Assembly (NCBI GenBank): GCA_023436225.1
Contig: JAEZKA010000015.1
Coordinates: 1 to 13,591 of the forward strand
Length of the DNA: 13,591 nt
Source of the DNA: Bacillota bacterium
Lineage (GTDB): Bacteria; Bacillota; Clostridia; Lachnospirales; Lachnospiraceae
Reading direction: 5' to 3'
Part shown: in pieces, positions 5,983 to 13,591 of the stretch
Layout: every line of letters begins with the position of its first letter
Position numbering within the stretch: the stretch's first letter is position 1
Position numbers and translations under genes: made by a program
The notes under the pieces: generated by a model
Told to the model about the DNA's origin: nothing
The model's database searches: none
The model's input: only the letters and a program-made list of their open reading frames with translations

Positions 5983-6987
5983 ATGGCTAAACGAGTGATA
6001 ACAACGGAAATAACAGAAGAGGATAAACGAATCGAAGGCTCTCTGCGTCCTCAACTACTGACCGATTATATCGGACAGGCCAAGGTAAAGGAGAATCTAA
6101 AGATATATATCGAAGCAGCGAAGCAGAGGAAGGAGGTCTTGGATCATGTATTGTTCTTCGGACCACCGGGACTTGGCAAGACAACGCTTGCAGGTATCAT
6201 TGCAAATGAAATGGGTGTAAATATTAAGATAACCTCCGGACCGGCCATAGAGAAGCCAGGAGAGATGGCGGCGATTCTTAATAATCTGTCCGAGGGAGAT
6301 ATTCTGTTTGTGGATGAAATTCATCGATTAAATCGTCAGGTCGAGGAGCTGCTTTATCCTGCAATGGAGGATTATGTTATAGATATCGTAATCGGTAAGG
6401 GTTCCACAGCAAAATCCATTCGTATCGAATTGCCTAAATTCACACTGGTCGGTGCTACGACGAGAGCCGGTATGTTGACACCGCCCTTACGAGATCGTTT
6501 TGGAGTCGTTAGCCGCCTGGATTTCTATACCATTGAGGAATTAAAGCATATTATTATACGTACTGCGCAGCTGTTGCAGGTTGAAATTGAAGAAGAGGGT
6601 GCTATTGAGATGGCACGCCGCTCCAGAGGAACCCCCCGTCTTGCTAACCGTCTACTCAAAAGAGTAAGAGACTTCGCACAGGTAAAATACGATGGCAGAA
6701 TCACCAAAGAGGTTGCAGGCTTTGCGCTTGATCTGCTTGAGGTAGATAAATTGGGATTGGATCATATAGACCGAGAGATACTGGTTACGATGATAGAGAA
6801 ATTTAGCGGCGGACCGGTAGGAATTGAAGCCGTTGCCACAACCATCGGTGAGGACGTAGGGACAATCGAAGAGGTATATGAGCCATATCTGGTCCAGAAT
6901 GGCTTAATCCTTCGTACACCCCGCGGAAGAGTTGCTTCGGAATTGGCTTATCAGCATATCGGACTTCACTGTTCAGACACTAGATAA
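5983..6987 (+). CDS. ruvB: Holliday junction branch migration helicase RuvB
   Basis: A 334-residue AAA+ ATPase that forms hexameric rings on either side of RuvA and pumps DNA through the junction. Visible motifs are Walker A GPPGLGKT (60-67), Walker B DILFVDEIH (106-114), sensor 1 GATTRAG (157-163), the arginine-finger region PPLRDRFG (167-174), sensor 2 RGTPRLANR (215-223) and the C-terminal winged helix (about 258-325, with GGPVGIEAVA). All key residues are present and the length is normal. TGGAG (5973-5977) lies five bases before the ATG. The 92-base gap after ruvA contains no clear promoter or terminator, so the two are probably one transcript. The last residues (GLHCSDTR) extend slightly past the usual HLG-type ending. 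Confidence 0.97.
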   Translation: MAKRVITTEITEEDKRIEGSLRPQLLTDYIGQAKVKENLKIYIEAAKQRKEVLDHVLFFGPPGLGKTTLAGIIANEMGVNIKITSGPAIEKPGEMAAILNNLSEGDILFVDEIHRLNRQVEELLYPAMEDYVIDIVIGKGSTAKSIRIELPKFTLVGATTRAGMLTPPLRDRFGVVSRLDFYTIEELKHIIIRTAQLLQVEIEEEGAIEMARRSRGTPRLANRLLKRVRDFAQVKYDGRITKEVAGFALDLLEVDKLGLDHIDREILVTMIEKFSGGPVGIEAVATTIGEDVGTIEEVYEPYLVQNGLILRTPRGRVASELAYQHIGLHCSDTR

Positions 6988-7020
6988 AGTTAATATATGA
7001 GTTCATCAAATATATCCAAA

Positions 7021-7098
7021 ACGGAGACGCTTCCACTTCTTTGTATTACGTAGCGGTATGTAAGGTTCTAAAGGACAGAAACCGCCGCACTGCTCCGT
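7021..7098 (+). repeat. Nested inverted repeats between ruvB and zapA
   Basis: Three nested stems are visible: ACGGAG (7021-7026) with CTCCGT (7093-7098), GCGGT (7053-7057) with ACCGC (7081-7085), and GTTC (7065-7068) with GGAC (7073-7076, one G-T wobble) around TAAA. No T run follows. It lies just before the zapA promoter and may be a 3' structure of the ruvAB message or part of a dispersed palindromic family. Confidence 0.4.
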
Positions 7099-7112
7099 AC
7101 CTAATTCTTCGC

Positions 7113-7141
7113 TTGTAAACAAATATGTGGTGTGATATTAT
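7113..7141 (+). promoter_or_regulatory. Extended -10 promoter of zapA
   Basis: TTGTAA (7113-7118) and TATTAT (7136-7141) are 17 bases apart, with TG one base before the -10. Transcription would start near 7148. This lies downstream of the ATG at 7125, so it shows that the long open frame is not used in full and that zapA has its own promoter apart from ruvAB. Confidence 0.75.
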
Positions 7142-7184
7142 TAAAATTATTAAGCAAATAGTTTATGACAGGGAGGCGAAGGTA

Positions 7185-7604
7185 GTGAATAAGTATCACG
7201 ATATAGAGGTGATTATTAATAATAAGAGATATACTTTAAGCGGGTACGAGAGCGAGGAGTATTTACAGAAGATTGCTTCCTACATTAATAGTAAACATGT
7301 AGAGTTTCGTAATAAAGATGCCTATAAATTCCTGGATGCCGACCTGAAGAATATACTCATGCAGATTAATATAGCAGATGATTATTATAAAACATTAATT
7401 AAGATAAAAGAGCTTGAGACGGAGAATGAAGTAAAGGGTGATGAGATCTTTGAATTAAAGCATGAAGTGATTTCTACTCAGACGAAATTAGAAGCAGCCC
7501 AAAAGGAAATGGAAGAACTGAAAAAAGAGATTTATGAAGCCCAGAAGAAGATTGTCCGTCTGGAAACCGAGTTATCGGAAAATGAGAAAAAGAATAGGAT
7601 CTAA
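7185..7604 (+). CDS. zapA: Cell division protein ZapA
   Basis: A 139-residue protein that binds FtsZ and promotes bundling of protofilaments in the Z ring. The N-terminal ZapA domain has the family pattern EVIINNKRYTLSGYESEEYLQKIASYIN (about residues 8-35, in parts). A long coiled coil follows (about 85-135, rich in E and K with heptad spacing). The start is the GTG at 7185, eight bases after GGGAGG (7171-7176). The open frame extends to an ATG at 7125, but that codon is inside the promoter, upstream of the predicted transcript start, and has no ribosome binding site. The C-terminal coil is longer than in the roughly 100-residue ZapA proteins and typical of Clostridia forms. The U32 gene follows after about 300 bases. 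Confidence 0.9.
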   Translation: MNKYHDIEVIINNKRYTLSGYESEEYLQKIASYINSKHVEFRNKDAYKFLDADLKNILMQINIADDYYKTLIKIKELETENEVKGDEIFELKHEVISTQTKLEAAQKEMEELKKEIYEAQKKIVRLETELSENEKKNRI

Positions 7605-7614
7605 TGAAACTGAG

Positions 7615-7687
7615 GCTGTCCAAAGAAACCGACATAAATTAGTGCTGACTGATTTGTGTAAGTGTCCCGGGCAGCTGATTTTTATTT
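7615..7687 (+). terminator. Possible weak terminator after zapA
   Basis: GCTGTCC (7615-7621) can pair with GGGCAGC (7669-7675, one G-T wobble), followed closely by a T-rich run (7679-7687). The loop is very long (about 47 bases), so this is weaker than the rpmF terminator. It is built like the palindrome at 797-902, which also uses GGCTGTCC and GGACAGC arms. Confidence 0.35.
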
Positions 7688-7688
7688 G

Positions 7689-7830
7689 CACGAAAGCAAC
7701 GTGAATAATGGAACCTACGGTTCCATAGCAAGCTTGCTTGCATATATGCGAACGCGCACATGCGAATAATGCCTGCGAGCAGGCATTGGAGAAGCTCGTA
7801 TAGCGTGCTTTATCCGGATTGTACGTAAGT
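7689..7830. repeat. Palindrome-dense intergenic block before the U32 gene
   Basis: The 301-base gap between zapA and the next gene holds at least four short palindromes in about 80 bases: ATGGAACC/GGTTCCAT (7708-7726, 3-base loop), AGCAAGCTTGCT (7727-7738), GCATATATGC (7740-7749) and AATGCCTGC/GCAGGCATT (7768-7787, 2-base loop), plus CACG/CGTG (7689-7703). An ATGCGAA direct repeat is at 7746 and 7760. The nine bases TGCCTGCGA (7770-7778) recur in the inverted repeat at 5151-5159. It looks more GC-rich than other spacers and resembles a dispersed palindromic element or relic. No protein gene is supported in it. Confidence 0.6.
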
Positions 7831-7905
7831 GCCAACATGCTGGTACTTTATTCTAGAGAACAGATATAGAATATATTTGTTCCCCTAAATCGAAAGGAAA
7901 AAAAT

Positions 7906-10374
7906 ATGAAGAGAAATATTGAGATACTCGCACCAGCAGGATCCTATGAAGGAATGCGGGCAGCCATGAACGCTGGCTGTGATGCGGTATATATAGGCGG
8001 CAGCAGCTTTGGAGCCAGAGCCTATGCCAATAATTTGGAGGAGGAGACCTTACTTGAAGCAATTGATGAAGCGCATATCAGAGATAAGAAGCTTTATCTT
8101 ACGGTAAACACTTTGCTTAAGGAGAAGGAACGGACGAAGGAGCTATATCGCTTTCTAGAGAAATTCTATCGACGGGGATTGGATGCTGTAATAGTACAGG
8201 ATATGGGAGTACTTCATTTTATTCATGAGAATTTTCCGGAGCTGCCAATCCATGCCAGTACACAGACGACTCTTACCATGGCACAGGGGGCTAACCTTTT
8301 AAAGCCGTATGGTATAACCAGGCTTGTGACAGCCAGAGAACTTAGTCTGAAGGAGATTAAGACAATTCGGGAGAATACAGATCTTGAGATAGAGTCCTTT
8401 GTTCACGGTGCCTTGTGCTATTGTTATTCCGGGCAATGTCTGATGAGCAGCATGATTGGTGGACGAAGCGGTAACCGCGGCAGATGCGCACAACCCTGCC
8501 GTATGCCTTATCAGTTCTTCTCGGATAAGAGAAAGCTTTCCGCAGAACAGGAGAAGTATTTGTTAAGTCCTAAGGATATTAACACTCTGACATATATACC
8601 AGAGCTGGTGGAGGCGGGGATAGATTCCTTTAAGATTGAGGGAAGAATGAAGCGGCCTGAATATGCGGCAGCAGTTTCCTCAATATATCGTAGCTACCTG
8701 GATCTGTATCTGGATAAAGGAAAGGAATATTATGAGGAATTCCTTCAGAGTGAGAGCTTTCGTAAGGATATGCTTACGCTGCAGGATGTGTATAATCGGG
8801 GTGGCTTTTCGGAAGGTTATGGAAAATCCTATCATGGTAAAAGCATGATGAGTCTGTATCGGCCAAATCACAGCGGAGTCTATGTTGGTGAAATTATAGC
8901 CATTAAAGGAACCTCGGTAACAATTTCACTTGTGGAAGAGGTGAATGCACAGGATATCCTGGAGATAAGGCATAAAGAGGAAGAAGGCTATGAATTTACC
9001 GTAAAGGATTCTCATGGTACAGGAGAGACCCTGGTAACAAATGTCGGAAGAAGACAGGCAGGGAATCCAGGCAAGGATAATAAGGAGAAATATTACAATC
9101 CGGGCTTGAAGGTTGGCGATAAAGTATATCGTACGAAGAATAATAAGCTTCTGGAAGAGCTGGAAACAGAATATATGGCGAAGAACCGACAGCTTAAGAT
9201 TCAGGGAAAGCTTTATGCTAAGCTGGGGGAACGTCTGGCTTTGACTCTGATTTATCAGGATATTCAGGTAACCGCTTATCAGGAAGTAGTACAGGCGGCA
9301 CTGAAGCAACCAATGACCACAGAAAAATTACTGGCACCAATTGCAAAAACAGGGGATACCTTTTACTCTTTTGACAGTCTAATTGTTGATATGGAAGAGA
9401 ATATCTTTGTTCCGGTTGCCTGGTTGAATGATATCCGAAGGGAAGCAATCAAGCTTTTGATGGATGCAATGATCAGTAAGTATAAGAGAGTCAGTGGCAA
9501 CACAACGCCTGTTGATCATAATTATGCTCAGCCTGTGCGCGTCCCAAAATTAGGAATTAGCGTAAGCTGTCAGCGGGAGGAGCAGTTTGATGAGGTGCTC
9601 AGACAGGAGGAGATATCTTCCATCTATGTTGATTATGATTCCTTTCCTATCAGTACCATCAATAAATTAGTAGGTAAGGCAAAGGAGAAAGGGAAAGAAG
9701 TTTATCTGTCCTTGCCTCATATCTGTAGATTGGCACAGTATAATAGGCTAAAAACGGAATTAAACGATATAATAAATAATAATGAAATAACCGGATTTGT
9801 GGTCAAGAATTTTGAAGAAATCGAGCTGCTGCAATCGTTAAGGGTAAGTAAGCAGAAGAACCTGATTACCAATTATAATATGTATACCTATAATATCGAA
9901 GCGAAGAGCCTTTTTCAGGAATTAGGAATTAGTCACTATACCGCACCGGTCGAGCTCAACTATCAGGAGCTGAGGACACTTGGCATCTGGGACAGTGACC
10001 TCATTGTATACGGCTATCAGCCGGTCATGGTATCTTCTCAATGTCTGTTTGAGAGTACCGTCGGTTGTAAGAAATGCAAAGAGGGGAATACAGGAAATCT
10101 GGTTGACCGTCTGGGTAAAAGCTTCTTAGTACAGGCGAATTGTAAGGGCTGCTATAATACCATTTATAATGGACAGCCTTTATCCCTATTAAAATATAAG
10201 CAGGAAATTAATGATTTGAGTCCACGTAATATCCGCCTTGATTTTACCTTTGAGTCGGTACAGGAGGTTCAGAATATATTATCATCTTATGTCTATGAAT
10301 TCTGTGGGACGAATAAATCGGTAACAGATATATTGGATTATACCACGGGGCATTTCAAGCGTGGGGTGGAATAG
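7906..10374 (+). CDS. U32 family protein with DUF3656-like C-terminus (RlhA/TrhP-type)
   Basis: An 822-residue protein annotated in this family as 'peptidase U32' or collagenase. The characterised members RlhA and TrhP are instead RNA hydroxylases: RlhA modifies 23S rRNA C2501, and TrhP modifies tRNA U34 using prephenate. The N-terminal TIM-barrel-like domain has the motifs ILAPAGSYEGMRAAMNAGCD (7-26), ASTQ (117-120) and the U32 signature around HGALC...GGRSGNRGRCAQPC (167-198). C171, C178, C194 and C198 are the four conserved cysteines likely to hold an iron-sulfur cluster. The long middle and C-terminal part (about 300-822) matches the DUF3656-bearing class, which includes RlhA, so rRNA hydroxylation is the better guess; the exact substrate is unknown. 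Extra cysteine pairs (CKKC, then CKGC) lie near the C-terminus. AAAGGA (7893-7898) is seven bases before the ATG. The SEDS gene follows 55 bases on with no terminator. Confidence 0.9.
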   Translation: MKRNIEILAPAGSYEGMRAAMNAGCDAVYIGGSSFGARAYANNLEEETLLEAIDEAHIRDKKLYLTVNTLLKEKERTKELYRFLEKFYRRGLDAVIVQDMGVLHFIHENFPELPIHASTQTTLTMAQGANLLKPYGITRLVTARELSLKEIKTIRENTDLEIESFVHGALCYCYSGQCLMSSMIGGRSGNRGRCAQPCRMPYQFFSDKRKLSAEQEKYLLSPKDINTLTYIPELVEAGIDSFKIEGRMKRPEYAAAVSSIYRSYLDLYLDKGKEYYEEFLQSESFRKDMLTLQDVYNRGGFSEGYGKSYHGKSMMSLYRPNHSGVYVGEIIAIKGTSVTISLVEEVNAQDILEIRHKEEEGYEFTVKDSHGTGETLVTNVGRRQAGNPGKDNKEKYYNPGLKVGDKVYRTKNNKLLEELETEYMAKNRQLKIQGKLYAKLGERLALTLIYQDIQVTAYQEVVQAALKQPMTTEKLLAPIAKTGDTFYSFDSLIVDMEENIFVPVAWLNDIRREAIKLLMDAMISKYKRVSGNTTPVDHNYAQPVRVPKLGISVSCQREEQFDEVLRQEEISSIYVDYDSFPISTINKLVGKAKEKGKEVYLSLPHICRLAQYNRLKTELNDIINNNEITGFVVKNFEEIELLQSLRVSKQKNLITNYNMYTYNIEAKSLFQELGISHYTAPVELNYQELRTLGIWDSDLIVYGYQPVMVSSQCLFESTVGCKKCKEGNTGNLVDRLGKSFLVQANCKGCYNTIYNGQPLSLLKYKQEINDLSPRNIRLDFTFESVQEVQNILSSYVYEFCGTNKSVTDILDYTTGHFKRGVE

Positions 10375-10429
10375 CATTTTCAAAAGAAAGTTGTGTTAAT
10401 TTAGTATATATAGGCTGGGAGGTGATGCT

Positions 10430-11767
10430 ATGAATCTAATTGTAGAATTAATCAAATATATGATGATACTTCTAATCGGAATCTATACTTACTATAGCTT
10501 TAATGTATTCCGATTTAAGAATAAGAAGTATCAGAATAAAATTTATGTGATATTAACCATGATCCTTTTTGTCTTTCATTTTACAGGGTATTTTACTTTG
10601 TACTTTCAAGAGCAGAGCAGAAAGATGGTATACCTCTACGTAGCGGAAGTTGTGCTGTTTGTATTGGTGCTCCTTTTGTATCAGGTCATTTATCCAAAGA
10701 TATCGAGGCTCCTGCTTCGTAATATGCTGATGCTGCTAGCCATAGGTTTTATTATCCAGACAAGGCTATCCTTTGATAATGCAGTGAAACAGGTAATGAT
10801 CATAGGAGGTTCTTTTTTGGTGAGTCTGATTGTGCCTTTTCTAATCCAAAAGGTCCAAAGGATAAAGGATTATGGTTGGATCTATGGAGTCACAGGCATT
10901 CTGCTTTTGGTTCTGGTGCTTATCCTGGGAAGAACCAGCTATGGTGCTACCAATTGGATTCACATTGCAGGTATTAGCATTCAACCCTCTGAATTTGTGA
11001 AGCTACTATTTGTAATTAGCATCGCAGGACTTTTATCAAAGAATACTGATTTTAAGCATATATGTATTATCTCGATTCTAGCCGGTGTTACAGTAATCAT
11101 TCTGGTATTGCAGAAGGATCTTGGGGGTGCCTTAATCTTCTTTGTAACCTATATATTTATGCTTTACACTGCAACAGCAAGACCGCTTTATTTATTATCA
11201 GGGCTAGCAGGCGGAAGTCTTGCAGCCGTTGTGGCTTATCGACTGTTCAGCCATGTTAGGGTCAGAGTGCTTGCCTGGCAGGATCCCTTTAGTTACATTG
11301 ATAAAGAAGGGTATCAGATCACGCAATCCTTATTTGCGATTGGAACCGGCGGGTGGTTTGGAATGGGGCTAAACCGTGGTCTGCCCACCAACATTCCTGT
11401 TGTAGACAGTGATTTTGTCTTCTCTGCAATATCCGAGGAAATGGGTGGCGTAATTGCAATCTGTATTATATTGATCTATGCCAGCTGCTTTGTTATGTTT
11501 CTTAACATTGCATTGGAGCAGGAGGAGGTATTCTATCGGTTGCTGGCCATTGGCTTCGCGGTATTGTTTGCATTTCAGGTTATTTTATCCATTGGGGGTG
11601 TGATCAAGTTCATTCCATCTACGGGTGTAACATTGCCGCTAATCAGTAAGGGTGGAAGCTCAGCACTGTCTGTCATACTTATGTTTATGATACTTCAGGG
11701 GGTATCCCTTGTAGGAAAATCGAAACATAAGAATTTAGATACCTCAGGACAGCAAGGAGGACATTAA
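10430..11767 (+). CDS. SEDS-family peptidoglycan glycosyltransferase (FtsW/RodA/SpoVE)
   Basis: A 445-residue polytopic membrane protein that polymerises lipid II into glycan strands with a partner class B PBP. Family marks are SYGATNWIHIAGISIQPSEF (170-189), QKDLGGAL (228-235) with D230 as the probable catalytic Asp, GYQITQSLFAIGTGGWFG (294-311), FVFSAISEEMGG (329-340) and PSTGVTLPLISKGGSS (396-411). Lysine in ISKGGSS stands where many FtsW/RodA proteins have tyrosine. The first 95 residues hold about three helices (5-24, 36-59, 66-88) before the usual SEDS core, which seems to start near 97. GGGAGGTGAT (10417-10426) is a near-ideal ribosome binding site. The stop codon overlaps the PBP start by one base (TAATG). 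Whether it serves division or elongation cannot be told from sequence alone. Confidence 0.93.
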   Translation: MNLIVELIKYMMILLIGIYTYYSFNVFRFKNKKYQNKIYVILTMILFVFHFTGYFTLYFQEQSRKMVYLYVAEVVLFVLVLLLYQVIYPKISRLLLRNMLMLLAIGFIIQTRLSFDNAVKQVMIIGGSFLVSLIVPFLIQKVQRIKDYGWIYGVTGILLLVLVLILGRTSYGATNWIHIAGISIQPSEFVKLLFVISIAGLLSKNTDFKHICIISILAGVTVIILVLQKDLGGALIFFVTYIFMLYTATARPLYLLSGLAGGSLAAVVAYRLFSHVRVRVLAWQDPFSYIDKEGYQITQSLFAIGTGGWFGMGLNRGLPTNIPVVDSDFVFSAISEEMGGVIAICIILIYASCFVMFLNIALEQEEVFYRLLAIGFAVLFAFQVILSIGGVIKFIPSTGVTLPLISKGGSSALSVILMFMILQGVSLVGKSKHKNLDTSGQQGGH

Positions 11768-13260
11768 TGATACGAAAATGGATGCAGTATATTAAGAATA
11801 GGACGCAGGAATTAGCAGCTACCAAGGAACCGGACCATAAAGAGAGAAAGGCCCCTGTTGATCATCGAAAACCAATTTATAATACGATCTATATTTTTGT
11901 TGGATTATTTATCCTTATGGCAGGCTACTTTTCATACTATATTATGGTACGAAGTGACGAGGTAATCAACAATGCCTATAACAAGCGGCAGGAGGTCCTT
12001 TCAGAGCGCTTTGTAAGAGGTCAGATTCTATCTGCTGATAAAGAAATACTTGCTCAGACAATGGTAGATGAGGAAGGGAAGGAGACCAGAGTATATCCCT
12101 TCGGTGAAGTATTTGCTCATGTTGTCGGACGCAATACAAAGGGAATCACTGGCATTGAGGAGTCGGAGAATATCCATTTACTAACCTCTAATATCAATAG
12201 TATTGAAGTAATGTATTCTGACCTGATGGGGGAGAAGAGTCCGGGAGATAATGTTGTGACTACGCTGGATTCAAAGCTTCAGCAGGTGGCTTTTGATGCA
12301 CTAGGTGATTATCGGGGTGCAGCCGTTGTCATGGAGGCTACGACCGGAAAGATCCTCGCAATGGTATCTACACCGGCCTATGATCCGAACAAGGTGGATG
12401 ACGAGTGGGAAAAGCTACTGGAGGACGAGGATACCAAAAGGGCCCCGCTATTTAATAGAGCTACGCAGGGCAAATATCCACCAGGATCTACCTTCAAGAT
12501 AGTAACAGCACTGGAATACATGCGGGAGAATCTTGCTTATCTTGAATACGAATATGATTGTGAAGGTGGGATTGAGTATGAAGGCAGGACGATCCACTGC
12601 CATAATAACAAGAAGCATGGAGAGGTAGACCTACCACTCTCTTTAGCCAAGTCCTGTAATACCTCCTTCGCTAATATCGGTAAAGACCTTGATATCGAAA
12701 AGTTTTATGATCTCTGTGAATCTTTACTCTTTAATCGAAATCTGCCTGTGAATATGGCAAGCAGTGTCAGCAGCTTTGCCTTGAAGAAAGGACAGTCGGG
12801 AACGCAGGAGGCCATGCAGACAGCAATCGGACAGGGGAGGACTCTGATTTCACCTCTGCATAATGCGATGATTACGGCAGCAGTGGCGAATGGGGGCGTG
12901 ATGATGAAGCCCTATGTCGTTGATCGCATTGAGAATGCGAATGGAGCAACCGTAAAGAAATATTCCTCCCAGACAATTGGTAGGATGATGAGCGGCGAGG
13001 AAGCAAATTATCTAACGAAAGCAATGAGACTTGTTGTCACAGATGGAACGGCTACAAAGCTCAAGGATCTGAAGGCAGAGATAGCAGGGAAAACCGGTTC
13101 GGCAGATAACTCGGCTGGCAAAGCCCATTCCTGGTTTGTTGGCTTTGCTCCTTATGAAGATACGGAAGTGGTAGTAAGCATTATCGTAGAGAATGTTGGA
13201 ACCGGCAGCGAATACGCGGTCCCCATCGCAAGAAAGATATTCAAGGAATATTTGAAGTAG
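11767..13260 (+). CDS. Class B penicillin-binding protein (PbpA/FtsI-like transpeptidase)
   Basis: A 497-residue bitopic membrane protein that cross-links peptidoglycan outside the cell. It has a cytoplasmic N-terminus of about 37 residues, one helix (about 38-60), a short dimerisation/pedestal region (about 75-165), then the transpeptidase domain. All three active-site motifs are present: S241-T-F-K244 (in PPGSTFK), S296-C-N298 and K442-T-G444. The pedestal is short, as in the PbpA group. AGGAGG (11755-11760) lies six bases before the ATG, which overlaps the SEDS stop by one base. This coupling is the usual arrangement of cognate SEDS-PBP pairs, for example the rodA-pbpA order in mycobacteria. 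No clear hairpin terminator follows. Confidence 0.94.
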   Translation: MIRKWMQYIKNRTQELAATKEPDHKERKAPVDHRKPIYNTIYIFVGLFILMAGYFSYYIMVRSDEVINNAYNKRQEVLSERFVRGQILSADKEILAQTMVDEEGKETRVYPFGEVFAHVVGRNTKGITGIEESENIHLLTSNINSIEVMYSDLMGEKSPGDNVVTTLDSKLQQVAFDALGDYRGAAVVMEATTGKILAMVSTPAYDPNKVDDEWEKLLEDEDTKRAPLFNRATQGKYPPGSTFKIVTALEYMRENLAYLEYEYDCEGGIEYEGRTIHCHNNKKHGEVDLPLSLAKSCNTSFANIGKDLDIEKFYDLCESLLFNRNLPVNMASSVSSFALKKGQSGTQEAMQTAIGQGRTLISPLHNAMITAAVANGGVMMKPYVVDRIENANGATVKKYSSQTIGRMMSGEEANYLTKAMRLVVTDGTATKLKDLKAEIAGKTGSADNSAGKAHSWFVGFAPYEDTEVVVSIIVENVGTGSEYAVPIARKIFKEYLK

Positions 13261-13382
13261 ATAAATACATTATGCACCTACCCGCCTTCCTTCCTTAACA
13301 CTTTAACGAGGCAGCTTCATATTTCCAACATATATCCGTAAAATGTAATTGTTGCCTTTTGTAGTATTTCAATAATTATATG

Positions 13383-13411
13383 TTGAAAAGTTGTGCACAT
13401 TGTTGTATACT
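13383..13411 (+). promoter_or_regulatory. Promoter of the Nudix gene
   Basis: TTGAAA (13383-13388) and TATACT (13406-13411) are 17 bases apart, giving a start near 13418 and a leader of about 40 bases. One arm of a perfect 9-base inverted repeat (CAACATATA at 13326-13334 with TATATGTTG at 13377-13385) runs into the -35 box and could be an operator. The rest of the 195-base gap after the PBP gene holds nothing else I can name. Confidence 0.65.
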
Positions 13412-13455
13412 TCTTACTAGATAAGATGGTACACCAAAGAGCAGGAGGCATTGCG

Positions 13456-13591
13456 ATGGTAGATGCAACGAGCTGTGGTGGTGTAGTTATATTCAGAGGA
13501 AAGATTTTATTACTGTATAAAAATTATAAGAACAAATATGAAGGGTGGGTATTACCGAAAGGAACAGTTGAAGAAGGAGAAGAATATAAAG
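13456..13591 (+). CDS. Nudix hydrolase, N-terminal part
   Basis: The first 45 residues of a gene cut by the window end. The sequence begins MVDATSCGGVVIF, a typical first Nudix strand, and reaches GWVLPKGTVEEGEE, the region that leads into the Nudix box (GX5EX7REUXEEXGU); the glutamate-rich metal-binding helix itself is outside. The WxLPKGxxExGE form is common in enzymes that cleave diadenosine polyphosphates or act on (d)NTPs and capped RNA, but the substrate cannot be set. AGGAGG (13443-13448) lies seven bases before the ATG. It has its own promoter and so is separate from the cell-wall genes upstream. Confidence 0.88.
   Translation, partial: MVDATSCGGVVIFRGKILLLYKNYKNKYEGWVLPKGTVEEGEEYK

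Noticed and set aside
7125..7184. ATG at 7125 as the zapA start
   Set aside because: It lies within the promoter spacer, upstream of the predicted transcript start, has no ribosome binding site, and would add 20 residues outside the ZapA domain.
7572..7838. 88-residue open frame on the minus strand over the zapA-U32 spacer
   Set aside because: Its sequence is explained by the palindromes and it overlaps the zapA end; no recognisable domain. It may have been annotated as hypothetical in related genomes, but I see no support.
8926..9448. Minus-strand open frames within the U32 gene
   Set aside because: They are shadows of a well-supported coding region and carry no motifs.

Overview
The window looks like chromosomal DNA of a low-GC Gram-positive anaerobe, most likely a Lachnospiraceae-type Clostridia. 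The reasons are AT-rich intergenic DNA, strong AGGAGG-type ribosome binding sites, sigma-A-type promoters, the order ruvA-ruvB-zapA-U32 protein-SEDS-class B PBP, and a CmpB-like membrane domain common in that group. No species is claimed. No rRNA, tRNA, CRISPR array or intact transposon was found.

Left part (1-902): the last 17 codons of a DUF177/YceD gene run into rpmF (ribosomal protein L32), which ends at a strong terminator. Next is a 312-base non-coding stretch with a perfect consensus promoter (TTGACA, 17 bases, TATAAT). Its -10 box overlaps a perfect palindrome that contains the 15-base Fur-box consensus. The only gene downstream is a 63-residue single-pass membrane protein ending in a calcium-loop-like DHDGDGIPDH tail. 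A nested palindrome closes the unit and can act as a terminator in both directions.

Middle part (957-5112): a YprB-like DEDD exonuclease on the minus strand diverges from an unusual 822-residue fusion of a CmpB-like membrane protein (PF06541 type) and a complete cardiolipin synthase. The second HKD motif of the synthase is altered. A small zinc-ribbon/helix-turn-helix protein of YvyF type follows in the same direction.

Right part (5285-13591): ruvA and ruvB (Holliday junction branch migration) come first. zapA (FtsZ-ring regulator) has its own extended -10 promoter, which fixes its start at a GTG well inside the open frame. A U32 protein with the rRNA/tRNA hydroxylase signature leads a run with a SEDS glycosyltransferase carrying about three extra N-terminal membrane helices and a class B penicillin-binding protein. 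The last two overlap by one base and probably act together in septal or lateral wall synthesis. A Nudix hydrolase with its own promoter runs off the end.

Three intergenic stretches (5114-5270, 7021-7098, 7610-7830) are dense in palindromes and look like structured or dispersed repeat elements. The most interesting items are the Fur-box microprotein unit, the CmpB-cardiolipin synthase fusion and the palindrome-rich block before the U32 gene.
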